The notes beneath the pieces are model-generated. The model saw nothing but the letters and a program-made list of their open reading frames with translations, did not search any database and was not told where the DNA came from. The translations under genes were made by a program, and so were the position numbers. Positions 17,417 to 26,001 of a stretch of 64,000 bases of DNA are shown in pieces. Position 1 is the first letter of the stretch. Every line of letters starts with the position of its first letter. The stretch comes from Sphingobacteriales bacterium (lineage in GTDB: Bacteria; Bacteroidota; Bacteroidia; Chitinophagales; Chitinophagaceae), in NCBI GenBank assembly GCA_003963365.1, contig RXJG01000004.1:1281973-1345972 (forward strand), read 5' to 3'.

Positions 17417-18400
17417 ATGAGACAAATTGCTTTCAGAGAAGCTTTACGTGAAGCGATGCAGGAAGAAATGCGCAGGGATGAACGTGTTTTTTTAATGGGT
17501 GAAGAGGTAGCCGAGTACAACGGAGCCTATAAAGTAAGCCAGGGAATGCTGGACGAATTTGGCGAGAAGAGGGTGATAGATACACCTATCGCCGAGTTAG
17601 GTTTTGCCGCCATTGCAGTGGGTGCTGCACAAAATGGCCTGCGTCCCATTGTGGAATTTATGACATGGAACTTTGCCGTTTTGCCTTTAGACCAGATTTT
17701 AAATACAGCCTCAAAAATGCTGGCCATGAGTGGCGGTCAGGTGGGCTGTCCTATCGTGTTCCGCGGACCTAATGGTTCTGCCGGTCAGTTAGGTGCCCAG
17801 CACTCTACTGCTTTTGAAAGCATGTATGCTAACATTCCCGGTTTAAAAGTTATTTCTGTAAGTAATCCTTATGATGCAAAAGGATTATTAAAAAGTGCTA
17901 TCCGTGATGATGACCCGGTTATGTTTATGGAAAGTGAAGTAATGTATGGTGAAAAAGGTGAAGTACCGGAAGAAGAATATTTGATTCCCATTGGTAAAGC
18001 AGATATTAAGCGTCCCGGCCGTGATGTGACGATTGTTTCTTTTAATAAGATGATGAAAGTGGCTTTAGGTGCGGCCGAAGAACTGGCGAAAGAAGGTATT
18101 GAAGCTGAAGTAATCGATTTAAGAACGATTCGTCCGATGGATTGGTTCACGATATTAGAAAGTGTGAAAAAGACAAACCGCTTAGTGATTGTAGAAGAGC
18201 AATGGCCATTTGCTTCTGTGTCATCTGAAATTTCTTACCGCATACAAAAAGAAGGGTTTGATTATTTAGATGCTCCTATCCGCCGTATCACATCTGCAGA
18301 TGCGCCGATGCACTATGCACCAAACTTAGTTGCTTTGTATTTACCTGATGTAGCAAGAACAGTGAAGCTGGTGAAGGAAGTGATGTATATGAAAAAGTAA
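17417..18400 (+). CDS. pdhB: pyruvate dehydrogenase E1 component, beta subunit
   Basis: 327 residues from the ATG at 17417 (frame extends to a GTG at 17369). MRQIAFREALREAMQEEMRRDERVFLMGEEVAEYNGAYKVSQGM is the standard PdhB opening and carries the thiamine-activating Glu in GEEV. Also present are DTPIAELGFAAIAVGAA, GQLGAQHSTAFE (active-site His), and RTIRPMDWFTILESVKKTNRLVIVEEQW. With the alpha subunit it decarboxylates pyruvate and passes acetyl to E2; lpdA for E3 is at 52146 in this window. The alpha subunit and E2 genes are not adjacent, which fits the scattered pdh genes of many Bacteroidetes. Confidence 0.95.
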   Translation: MRQIAFREALREAMQEEMRRDERVFLMGEEVAEYNGAYKVSQGMLDEFGEKRVIDTPIAELGFAAIAVGAAQNGLRPIVEFMTWNFAVLPLDQILNTASKMLAMSGGQVGCPIVFRGPNGSAGQLGAQHSTAFESMYANIPGLKVISVSNPYDAKGLLKSAIRDDDPVMFMESEVMYGEKGEVPEEEYLIPIGKADIKRPGRDVTIVSFNKMMKVALGAAEELAKEGIEAEVIDLRTIRPMDWFTILESVKKTNRLVIVEEQWPFASVSSEISYRIQKEGFDYLDAPIRRITSADAPMHYAPNLVALYLPDVARTVKLVKEVMYMKK

Positions 18401-18441
18401 AAACTAAAAAGTAAAAATTAAAAATTAAAAAGTAAAAATAG
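18401..18441. repeat. AT-only short-word repeat after pdhB
   Basis: Directly after the pdhB stop codon, AAAAAGTAAAAATTA-like words are repeated about five times over 41 bases. It resembles the AAAGTCAAAAGT family at 55432-55560 and the AAAAGTAAAAATTC stretch at 58072. Confidence 0.55.
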
Positions 18442-18443
18442 TT

Positions 18444-18476
18444 AAAAGCCCATTCAATTTTGAGTGGGCTTTATTT
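18444..18476. terminator. bidirectional Rho-independent terminator
   Basis: AAAGCCCATTCAA / TTGAGTGGGCTTT stem (one G-U pair) flanked by A- and T-runs, between convergent pdhB and the RNA methyltransferase. Confidence 0.85.
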
Positions 18477-19652
18477 TTATTGTTCTTTTATTTCTCTGCG
18501 GCTGCCGGAATATAGTTCATACTCTAACAAACGACAATCAATAGTACTGTTATAAAATTCTATTCTTCGTTTAGCTTTTAATCCTATTTTTTTGGCCAAC
18601 TCCATATTACCGGTAAACACATAACCGAAATAGCCGCCACACTTCTGTTTCATAAAATCTCCGATACGACTATAAGTTTCTTCCAATGCTTTTATATCTC
18701 CCAACCGTTCACCATATTCAGGATTGATCATCATGACTCCTTTTTCATTGGGGGGAACACTTGTTAAAGCAAAATCACAAACAGCAAACTCCATCAGTTT
18801 ATGAACACCTGCTGCCACTGCATTTTTCTTTGCATTCTCAATTGCCTTTGGATTATAATCAGTCGCAATAATTTTTAAACCGGGCACATCAATAATTTGT
18901 TCTTCCAGTAAAGCATCTTCTTTTTGATAAACAGTTTCATCATATCCCTGCAAATGCATAAACGCATAATTAGTGCGAAACAAACCCGGTCTTCTGTTAG
19001 TAGCTATCAAAGCTGCTTCTATTGCTAATGTTCCTGAACCACACATAGGATTAATGAAAGGAGAATGCTTATCCCAATTGGTAGCGAAAATAGTAGCAGC
19101 CGCTAATCCTTCCAGCATAGGAGCAAGACCCGGTATTTTTCTATACCCGTGTCTCGCTAATGAATCACCTGAAGTATCAATAAAAATTTCAGCTTCTTCA
19201 TTTTTCCAATGTAAATGAATTACTGCACCGGTTAACTCTGCACCAGTCGATGGTCTTATTCCTCTTTTGTCACGAAGCCGGTCAACTACCGCATCTTTTA
19301 CTCTTAAATTAGCAAACATGCTGTTGTTGATAGTAGGATTATTGACATTGCTGGTAACAGAAAAATATCCGGGCCCGGGTAACAGCTTTTCCCATGGATA
19401 ATTTTTCAGGTTGTTGTAAATATCGTTGGCATCATTGGCAGTAAATTGTTTCAGGCTGTATAAAACCTGGCTGGCACAACGAAGGTTTAAATTCAGTTTG
19501 ATGCAATCATTAATGGTACCTTTCAATTTAACACCGGTAATAAATGTTTCTTCAATAGTAAATCCCAGTTCTTTTACTTCCTGTTCCAAATAAGGAGCAA
19601 TTCTTTTATGGCAGGTGATGATGATGGAGGAGATGGTGGTATAAGGATTCAT
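18477..19652 (-). CDS. THUMP-domain 23S rRNA (guanine-N2) methyltransferase, RlmL/YcbY N-terminal type
   Basis: 391 residues. N-terminal THUMP/ferredoxin-like region (about 1-165: FITGVKLKGTINDCIKLNLNLR, YNNLKNYPWEKLL) followed by a Rossmann methyltransferase: INPMCGSGTLAIEAALIATN (SAM loop), IIATDYNPKAIENAKKNA, and the amino-methylation motif MINPEYGERLGD, where NPPY is replaced by NPEY, as is common in this group. Predicted to make m2G in 23S rRNA. It lies 7 bases downstream of a DEAD-box RNA helicase on the same strand, a sensible ribosome-assembly pair. Confidence 0.93.
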   Translation of the reverse strand: MNPYTTISSIIITCHKRIAPYLEQEVKELGFTIEETFITGVKLKGTINDCIKLNLNLRCASQVLYSLKQFTANDANDIYNNLKNYPWEKLLPGPGYFSVTSNVNNPTINNSMFANLRVKDAVVDRLRDKRGIRPSTGAELTGAVIHLHWKNEEAEIFIDTSGDSLARHGYRKIPGLAPMLEGLAAATIFATNWDKHSPFINPMCGSGTLAIEAALIATNRRPGLFRTNYAFMHLQGYDETVYQKEDALLEEQIIDVPGLKIIATDYNPKAIENAKKNAVAAGVHKLMEFAVCDFALTSVPPNEKGVMMINPEYGERLGDIKALEETYSRIGDFMKQKCGGYFGYVFTGNMELAKKIGLKAKRRIEFYNSTIDCRLLEYELYSGSRREIKEQ

Positions 19653-19659
19653 GCTGAAT

Positions 19660-20988
19660 TTATTTTGCTACAGCAATCTTTACTTTTTTGTTTTTAATTT
19701 TTTCATCTTTTATCAGGTGCAGCATTGAGTTTACTTTTATTTTTCTTACACCCACAAATGAAAAGAAATCTTTTACCTCTATCAAACCAATATCTTCTTT
19801 TTTCAGTTTGCCTTTGTTGGTGAGAAAACCAACAATATCAATTTTGTTTATTTTATCTTTTTTACCGGCAGCAATAAATAAAGTGGTCCAGCTGGGTTTA
19901 TCGGGAAGCGTAATTGTTTCGGGTAAGGTTATTTGTTCTGTATTGGCAGGAATATATTCCGGTATCTTTTCTCCCGGTCCAATAATTAAAATAGCCGTAC
20001 CGCTGGCATCCATCCTGGCTGTTCTTCCGTTACGGTGAGTAAATACATCTTCACTCATGGGCAAATGATAATGGATGATGTAACGGATATGGGCAATATC
20101 CAAACCTCTTGCGGCAAGATCGGTTGTGACTAAAATATTAGAAGTTCCATTTCTGAATTTACACAAAGCAGCATCCCGTTCTCTTTGTTCCATTGCTCCA
20201 TGATAAAATACATTGTGGATGTCTTTCTCTTTCAGCAAAGTGCTGGAACGTTCAACGGACTCTCTATGGTTACAAAAGACGATAGTAGAACGATTCCCCA
20301 GCATACAGATCAACCGGAAGAGTGCATCTACTTTATCTTTTTCATCACTTAGTAAAACTTTTACTTCCAGTTTGGAATCGGCCTCTTCGCTGTCAGCTAA
20401 AAAATCAAGCTTTACCGGTTCCTGCAATCCAACAAAATCAGGTATCACTTCTAATGAAGTGGCAGAAGTTAATATTCTTTTTTGCACAGCAGGCAATGAA
20501 CCAATAATAAACGACATCTCTTCCTGGAAACCCAATTCAAGTGATTTATCAAATTCATCCAGCACCAGCGTTTCAATAGTAGCTGTTTTGATATTTCCTC
20601 TTCGTATATGATCTGCCAGGCGACCGGGTGTACCAATAATCAAAGCTGGAGCTTGTATCAAATTGTTTTCTTCGATCTCCCTCTTATGCCCGCCATAGCA
20701 GCAGGTTACTTTTAAATTTAATCCCAGGCTTTTAAAAACCTGTTCAATCTGCAAAGCCAGTTCACGGGAAGGAACAATGATAAGCGCTTTAGTGTTGTTA
20801 TTAGCCGTTTGCAGCAATGGAACGATGGGCAATAAAAAAGCCAGCGTTTTACCGGAACCGGTGGCGGATAATAAAATAATATTTTGGTGATTACTGTAAG
20901 CCTCCATAGCCGATACCTGCATTTCGTTCAATGCTCTGATGCCGATATTGGAAAGGATAGTATCCAGCAATGCTTTTTTGTTTTGCAT
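19660..20988 (-). CDS. DEAD-box RNA helicase with DbpA-type RNA-binding domain
   Basis: 442 residues. Helicase motifs in order: Q-motif region IRALNEMQVSAMEAY, motif I SATGSGKTLAF, Ia VPSRELALQIEQ, motif II as DEFD rather than DEAD (VLDEFDKSLELGF), motif III TSAT, and motif VI YHLPMSEDVFTHRNGRTARM. The last 75 residues (KINKIDIVGFLTNKGKLKKEDIG and beyond) match the DbpA C-terminal domain that binds hairpin 92 of 23S rRNA, so a role in 50S assembly is likely. It is the first gene of a two-gene unit with the rRNA methyltransferase. A TACCTTCG element ends only 5 bases before the ATG. Confidence 0.93.
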   Translation of the reverse strand: MQNKKALLDTILSNIGIRALNEMQVSAMEAYSNHQNIILLSATGSGKTLAFLLPIVPLLQTANNNTKALIIVPSRELALQIEQVFKSLGLNLKVTCCYGGHKREIEENNLIQAPALIIGTPGRLADHIRRGNIKTATIETLVLDEFDKSLELGFQEEMSFIIGSLPAVQKRILTSATSLEVIPDFVGLQEPVKLDFLADSEEADSKLEVKVLLSDEKDKVDALFRLICMLGNRSTIVFCNHRESVERSSTLLKEKDIHNVFYHGAMEQRERDAALCKFRNGTSNILVTTDLAARGLDIAHIRYIIHYHLPMSEDVFTHRNGRTARMDASGTAILIIGPGEKIPEYIPANTEQITLPETITLPDKPSWTTLFIAAGKKDKINKIDIVGFLTNKGKLKKEDIGLIEVKDFFSFVGVRKIKVNSMLHLIKDEKIKNKKVKIAVAK

Positions 20989-20993
20989 AGCGG

Positions 20994-21001
20994 CGAAGGT
21001 A
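20994..21001 (-). promoter_or_regulatory. TACCTTCG -7 element predicting a leaderless helicase mRNA
   Basis: TAnnTTCG-type element five bases upstream of the helicase ATG (20988). In Bacteroidetes transcription starts several bases after this element, so the mRNA would begin at or next to the start codon. Confidence 0.45.
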
Positions 21002-21062
21002 AAGAAGTTTAAATGCAGAGTGACATGGAGTTTAGGTGCCTCTTTATTAACCTAACAATCGT

Positions 21063-21070
21063 TATCTTTG
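21063..21070 (+). promoter_or_regulatory. TATCTTTG -7 promoter element of the thiolase gene
   Basis: Perfect TAnnTTTG followed by GC, 46 bases before the thiolase ATG (21117), in the divergent gap between helicase and thiolase. Confidence 0.5.
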
Positions 21071-21116
21071 CGCATCTTTTGAATTTTTACTCTTTAATTT
21101 TGAATTAAATAACCAT

Positions 21117-22295
21117 ATGAAAGAAGTTGTTATTGTATCTGCCGTTAGAACTCCCATTGGAAGTTTTGGTGGTAGTTTAAAAAGTTTAAGTGCTACACAG
21201 TTAGGAGCGATTGCTATTAAAGGGGCCGTTACCAAAGCAGGATTAAAACCAGAAGATATACAGGACGTTTTAATGGGCTGTGTTATCCAGGCCAATCTGG
21301 GACAGGCACCGGCAAGACAGGCTGCTAAATTTGCTGGTTTGCCCAATAGTGTGAATTGTACAACGGTAAATAAAGTTTGTGCCAGTGGAATGAAAGCCAT
21401 TGCTCAGGCAGCACAGAGTATTGCTTTGGGTGATGCGGATATTGTAGTGGCTGGTGGAATGGAAAGTATGAGCAATGTTCCTTTTTATGCAGACAGTGTT
21501 CGTTGGGGAAATAAATATGGTAATACATCTTTAATTGATGGTTTAGCAAAAGATGGCTTGACGGATGTGTATGATGGAAAAGCGATGGGCAATGCGGCTG
21601 AATTATGTGCCAAAGAATGTGGCATCAGCAGGGAAGACCAGGATGCATTTGCTATTGAAAGTTATAAGCGTTCACAAGCTGCCTGGGAAAAAGGTTTGTT
21701 CGCTAATGAAATTGTTCCTGTAGAAATTCCGCAGCGTAAAGGCGATCCCATTGTGTTTGCCAAAGATGAGGAACCTTATAATGTTAAGTTTGATAAGATT
21801 CCTTCGCTAAGTCCGGCCTTTCAAAAAGATGGAACAGTAACCGCTGCCAATGCTTCCACTATGAATGATGGTGCAGCAGCATTAGTGCTGATGAGTGCTG
21901 ATAAAGCAAAAGAATTGGGATTAAAACCTATTGCCAAAATAAGATCGTATGCAGATGCGGAGCAGGCACCGGAATGGTTTACCACCACTCCTTCATTAGC
22001 TGTTCCTAAAGCAGTAGCTAAAGCAGGATTGAAAATGGAGGACATTAGCTATTGGGAGTTGAATGAAGCATTTGCTGTGGTAGGAATTGAAAACTCTAAA
22101 AGAATGAAACTAGATCCTGCTAAAGTGAATGTACATGGTGGAGCTGTTTCATTGGGGCATCCATTGGGTTGCAGCGGAGCAAGAATCATCGTTACGCTGA
22201 TCAATGTATTAAAAGCCAACAATGCAAAATTTGGTGCTGCCGGAATTTGTAATGGTGGAGGCGGAGCCAGTGCCATGGTGATTGAGAATGTTTAA
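21117..22295 (+). CDS. acetyl-CoA C-acyltransferase (thiolase)
   Basis: 392 residues, full length. EVVIVSAVRTPIGSFGGSLK at the N-terminus; nucleophilic Cys in TVNKVCASGMKAIAQAAQ (about residue 88); NVHGGAVSLGHPLGCSGARI with active-site His; and the C-terminal GICNGGGGASAMVIE with the second catalytic Cys. It condenses two acetyl-CoA or cleaves 3-ketoacyl-CoA. The short chain-length loops suggest an acetoacetyl-CoA thiolase, but the direction cannot be told from sequence. Monocistronic with its own promoter and terminator. Confidence 0.95.
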   Translation: MKEVVIVSAVRTPIGSFGGSLKSLSATQLGAIAIKGAVTKAGLKPEDIQDVLMGCVIQANLGQAPARQAAKFAGLPNSVNCTTVNKVCASGMKAIAQAAQSIALGDADIVVAGGMESMSNVPFYADSVRWGNKYGNTSLIDGLAKDGLTDVYDGKAMGNAAELCAKECGISREDQDAFAIESYKRSQAAWEKGLFANEIVPVEIPQRKGDPIVFAKDEEPYNVKFDKIPSLSPAFQKDGTVTAANASTMNDGAAALVLMSADKAKELGLKPIAKIRSYADAEQAPEWFTTTPSLAVPKAVAKAGLKMEDISYWELNEAFAVVGIENSKRMKLDPAKVNVHGGAVSLGHPLGCSGARIIVTLINVLKANNAKFGAAGICNGGGGASAMVIENV

Positions 22296-22316
22296 TACAG
22301 AAAGTTTAATTAAATA

Positions 22317-22343
22317 AAAGGGATGCAACTGCATCCCTTTTTT
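22317..22343 (+). terminator. Rho-independent terminator after thiolase
   Basis: AAAGGGATGC, loop AACT, GCATCCCTTTTTT. Confidence 0.88.
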
Positions 22344-22454
22344 GTTAGCATCGGATGCTTCACAAATTTTTAACTCCTTTGATTTAACCTTTTCTTTAAA
22401 CTGGCTGTGGAAATTATAACGTTAAGCATCCTCATTCCACTTACACTTTCCGTT

Positions 22455-23108
22455 ATGAGATTAATGCTGAAACTCCTGTTCACCATTTTATTAATGGGTA
22501 TTTGTCTTAGTTTACTTGCCTGGTTCTTCTGGTATAAGCCTAAACTCAATCATAATAAACCGTTTTCCACTGTAAAATCAGTTATAGTAGATGAGGCATT
22601 TACATCAGTAATTAGAGATAAAGCATCTGAAGCAAAGAAATTTGTTCAGCAAAGATCTTTTAACCGCAGCATTTGCTTTTTAGTGGACATTAAAATTGAA
22701 TCAGGTAAGAATCGGTTCTTTGTATATGATTTTAAAAGAGATTCTCTGCTAAATGCAGGTTTAGTTACGCATGGCAGTTGCAATGAAAGATGGTTAAATG
22801 GCAGAAAGTTTGGGAATAATCCCGGATGTGGTTGTACTTCGCTGGGAAGATACAAGGTTGGAAGTGCGTATACTGGCAGATTTGGACTGGCGTATAAATT
22901 ATACGGCTTAGACAGCAGTAATAGCAATGCTTATAATCGGTTCATAGTTTTGCATTCTATGAATTGCGTTCCGGAAGGAGAAGTGAGTCCTGCACCTATT
23001 TGTCAAAGTCTGGGTTGCCCCACTGTTTCTCCCAATTATTTAAAGTATTTGCAAAAGCTGATTGATAATTCCCCACAACCCATTTTACTTTGGATATTTA
23101 ATGAATAA
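22455..23108 (+). CDS. L,D-transpeptidase catalytic-domain protein (YkuD_2 type)
   Basis: 217 residues from ATG at 22455; a GTG at 22407 is possible. One N-terminal membrane segment or signal (LKLLFTILLMGICLSLLAWFF). The catalytic region contains FLVDIKIESGKNRFFVYDF, VTHGSCN, and the His/Cys pair in FIVLHSMNCVPEG and ICQSLGCPTVSPNY, where Cys in SLGCP is the nucleophile. Such proteins act on peptidoglycan in the periplasm, making or breaking 3-3 peptide links. It is extra-cytoplasmic and monocistronic, with a hairpin shared with convergent pyk. Confidence 0.88.
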   Translation: MRLMLKLLFTILLMGICLSLLAWFFWYKPKLNHNKPFSTVKSVIVDEAFTSVIRDKASEAKKFVQQRSFNRSICFLVDIKIESGKNRFFVYDFKRDSLLNAGLVTHGSCNERWLNGRKFGNNPGCGCTSLGRYKVGSAYTGRFGLAYKLYGLDSSNSNAYNRFIVLHSMNCVPEGEVSPAPICQSLGCPTVSPNYLKYLQKLIDNSPQPILLWIFNE

Positions 23109-23112
23109 AAAA

Positions 23113-23132
23113 AGTCCTGCAGTGGCAGGACT
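23113..23132. terminator. bidirectional terminator between L,D-transpeptidase and pyk
   Basis: Perfect AGTCCTGC / GCAGGACT stem, loop AGTG, with A-run on the left and T-rich tract on the right. Confidence 0.82.
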
Positions 23133-23157
23133 AAATATTTTTATTTGATCATCAATC

Positions 23158-24651
23158 TTATTCCACTTTAGTAATCTTAAGCATATTGGTTGGCAGGTGT
23201 AAATGTATGGGGGTACTTCCGGTATTTATAACGGTACTGCCGCTTTTAATAAAACCACGTTCTTTTAGTATTTGTATCTGGTCAAAAATGATATCGTCCA
23301 GACTTTCTTCTTCTGCATAGAAGAAGGCTCTTACACCCCAGCTTAAACTTAACTGGTTAACCAATGTTTTTTCTTTAGTAAAAATATACAAAGGAGATTT
23401 TGGACGATAACTGCTCAGCATAAATGCTGTGTAACCACTTTGCGTCATCCCAACTAATGCATCAGCATTTACATCTCTTGCAATTTTACAGGCGTTATAG
23501 CAAACGGCGTCACTCAGGAAGGAAGGTGAATGTGGCTGAGGTTCCAAATCATCCTCCCGGTTGTAACGGTATTCTTTGCTTTCCACTTCGTTGATGATCT
23601 TAACCATGGTTTGTACCACTAATGCCGGGTGCATACCGGTAGCTGTTTCACCGCTCAGCATTACAGCATCGGCACCTTCTAATACGGCATTGGCTACATC
23701 AGTGATCTCACTTCTGTTTGGCTTAACACGGTCAATCATACTTTCCATCATCTGCGTTGCCACAATTACCGGCTTGGCACGATGGATACATTTACGGATA
23801 ATATCTTTTTGAATTAAAGGAACTTTTTCAACCGGTAATTCAACACCCAAATCACCTCGGGCAACCATGATACCATCACTTTCAACAATGATATCACGGA
23901 TATTGACGATCGCTTCAGGTTTTTCAATTTTAGCAATAATCTTGGTCTTGCTTTTTCTTTCATCCAGTTTATTACGCAGGATAACGATGTCTTTTACGTG
24001 ACGAACAAAAGATAAAGCTACCCAATCCAGTTGCTGATCAATTATAAATTCCAGGTCAGCTAAATCTTTTTCCGTTAAAGCCGGAAGAGAAATTTTGGTA
24101 TCGGGTAAGTTGATTCCTTTTTTGGAAGAAAGCCTTCCACCCAGTGTAACCTGTACTTTCACATCTCCATTCTTCTCAATATCTTTTACTACTACTTCCA
24201 GCTTACCATCATCAATTAAAATGATATTTCCCAGTTTTACATCTTTATGAAGATCAGGATAGGAAACATAAATTTTTTCTTTGGTGCCTATACATTTTTC
24301 ATTGGTAAACGTAAGGATATCACCTTCCGCCACATCAATACCACCATTCTCCATTTCCCCTACTCTCAGCTTTGGTCCCTGCAAATCACCGAGGATAGCA
24401 ATGTTGTAAGGTTCTTTAGTATTGATCTCACGGATATAGTTAATGATCTTTGCTTTGTCTTCATGTGCGCCGTGAGAAAAGTTTAACCGGAAAACATTCA
24501 CACCGGCTTTCACCAGTTCCAGCAATTTTTCATACGTATCACAGGCCGGGCCAACAGTAGCCACAATTTTTGTACGATGAGCATTAAAATGTTCAATACC
24601 TGCCTGGTTATCCATTTCCTGGTGTGTGTATTTGGAAATATTCTTTGACAT
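23158..24651 (-). CDS. pyk: pyruvate kinase
   Basis: 497 residues including a 25-residue N-terminal extension. Signatures: RTKIVATVGPACDTYEKL, VFRLNFSHGAHEDK, the catalytic-Lys region IIAKIEKPEAI, GIMVARGDLGVELPVEKVP, IVATQMMESMIDRVKPNRSE, and AVMLSGETATGMHPALVV. It converts PEP and ADP to pyruvate and ATP. It is downstream of pfkA on the same strand with a 121-base repeat-rich gap, so the two glycolytic control enzymes may be co-transcribed. Confidence 0.97.
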   Translation of the reverse strand: MSKNISKYTHQEMDNQAGIEHFNAHRTKIVATVGPACDTYEKLLELVKAGVNVFRLNFSHGAHEDKAKIINYIREINTKEPYNIAILGDLQGPKLRVGEMENGGIDVAEGDILTFTNEKCIGTKEKIYVSYPDLHKDVKLGNIILIDDGKLEVVVKDIEKNGDVKVQVTLGGRLSSKKGINLPDTKISLPALTEKDLADLEFIIDQQLDWVALSFVRHVKDIVILRNKLDERKSKTKIIAKIEKPEAIVNIRDIIVESDGIMVARGDLGVELPVEKVPLIQKDIIRKCIHRAKPVIVATQMMESMIDRVKPNRSEITDVANAVLEGADAVMLSGETATGMHPALVVQTMVKIINEVESKEYRYNREDDLEPQPHSPSFLSDAVCYNACKIARDVNADALVGMTQSGYTAFMLSSYRPKSPLYIFTKEKTLVNQLSLSWGVRAFFYAEEESLDDIIFDQIQILKERGFIKSGSTVINTGSTPIHLHLPTNMLKITKVE

Positions 24652-24669
24652 AATCGTTAGTTTCTGTTT

Positions 24670-24770
24670 TCTGGTTGCTGGTTTGTAGTTAATAGTTGCT
24701 GGTTATGATCAGGAAGTTTGATGTCATTAATTGCTGCAACCAGTAACCAGCAACCAATAACCAGTTACCA
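24670..24770. repeat. CCAGTAACCAGCAACCA-type short-word repeats in inverted orientation
   Basis: CTGGTTGCTGGTTTG on one side (24671) faces AACCAGTAACCAGCAACCA and AACCAGTTACC on the other (24738-24769). Related ACCAGTAACAA words occur after glgA (37970) and after the dipeptide epimerase (32667). Confidence 0.55.
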
Positions 24771-24772
24771 AT

Positions 24773-25765
24773 TTAGCTTGCCAGTATCTTTACAATCTTC
24801 ATCCATTCATCACTGATCTTTTGTTTAGCCTTAATGGCTTTGTCCAATGGAGTAAAATGAATGCGGTTGTTTAATATACCGATCATATGGTTATGATGGG
24901 TACCAGTGGGATCTAACAGTGCTTCAACCGCAGCATAACCCATACGACTGGCAATTAAGCGGTCAATACAACTGGGGGCACCACCTCTTTGAATATGCCC
25001 CAAAATACAAACCCGCACATCAGCCATTGGTAAACGTTCTTTCACTACTTTGGCCACTTCATCGGCACCACCAAAATCATCACCCTCTGCTACTACAATC
25101 ATGTTCACCAGCTTCTTACGTTTTTCTTTTTCTTCCAGTGAACTGATCACCGCTTCAATATCTGTTTTACGTTCCGGAATCAAAATATGTTCCGCACCAG
25201 TAGCGATACCACTGTGCAGCGCAATATAACCGGCATCACGACCCATCACTTCAATAATAAATAAGCGATCATGTGCATCAGCAGTGTCACGAATCTTATC
25301 TATACATTCTACCGCTGTATTAACGGCTGTATCAAAACCTATTGTAAAATCTGTTCCGGCAATATCTTTATCAATGGTACCGGGCAACCCGATACAGGGA
25401 ATATCAAATTCGTGGGAAAATTTTTGTGCACCACGAAAAGAGCCATCACCGCCAATAATCACCAGCCCGTCAATTCCATGTTTCTTTAAATTTTCGTATG
25501 CTTTTTTTCTGCCGGAGAGTTCAAAAAATTCTTTGCAGCGGGCAGTTTTTAAAATAGTTCCACCCCGTTGAATAATGTTGGCCACACTTCTTGAATGCAT
25601 CGGAACAATATCATCGTCAATCATACCCTGGTAGCCACGCATAATGCCAAACATTTCAAGGCCATGGTATAAACCGGTACGAACCACTGCACGGATACAG
25701 GCATTCATGCCGGGAGAATCACCACCAGAAGTAAGTACGCCGATATTGGAAACTTTTTTGGTCAT
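24773..25765 (-). CDS. pfkA: ATP-dependent 6-phosphofructokinase
   Basis: 330 residues. VLTSGGDSPGMNACIRAVVR (ATP loop), IIGGDGSFRGAQ with Gly at the position that separates ATP- from PPi-dependent enzymes, LPGTIDKDIAGTDFTIGFDT (catalytic TIDxD; the usual Asn is Lys), VEVMGRDAGYIAL, and LGHIQRGGAPSCIDRLIASRMG. It phosphorylates fructose 6-phosphate to the 1,6-bisphosphate. Regulation is probably allosteric as in bacterial PfkA. A TATTTTTG element on the minus strand at about 25858 is a candidate promoter. Confidence 0.96.
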   Translation of the reverse strand: MTKKVSNIGVLTSGGDSPGMNACIRAVVRTGLYHGLEMFGIMRGYQGMIDDDIVPMHSRSVANIIQRGGTILKTARCKEFFELSGRKKAYENLKKHGIDGLVIIGGDGSFRGAQKFSHEFDIPCIGLPGTIDKDIAGTDFTIGFDTAVNTAVECIDKIRDTADAHDRLFIIEVMGRDAGYIALHSGIATGAEHILIPERKTDIEAVISSLEEKEKRKKLVNMIVVAEGDDFGGADEVAKVVKERLPMADVRVCILGHIQRGGAPSCIDRLIASRMGYAAVEALLDPTGTHHNHMIGILNNRIHFTPLDKAIKAKQKISDEWMKIVKILAS

Positions 25766-25971
25766 CTGTTGAGTTAGTCTGGGTTTTTGATTTTAAGTAA
25801 TCGTCTGATTGGCAGCACAAATCGTTAGTAATGAAATCACTTTCATTTAAACGAGGCCAAAAATACGGAATGCAATCGAAAAAAGGACGTATTAAAAGCG
25901 ATTATAAAGCAAACGGATGTTAGTGGTAAAGCACTATTTTATACAATGAAAACGATTGCATAAGGAGTAGT

Positions 25972-25979
25972 TATTTTTG
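25972..25979 (+). promoter_or_regulatory. TATTTTTG -7 element upstream of the RmlD-like gene
   Basis: TAnnTTTG match 22 bases before the ATG at 26002, in the divergent pfkA/reductase gap; no convincing -33 element at normal spacing. Confidence 0.4.
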
Positions 25980-26001
25980 TTTTATAATTTATCAACAGGG
26001 T

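Noticed and set aside
20213..20611. 132-codon plus-strand ORF inside the helicase gene
   Set aside because: Ser-rich low-complexity antisense translation of the helicase core.
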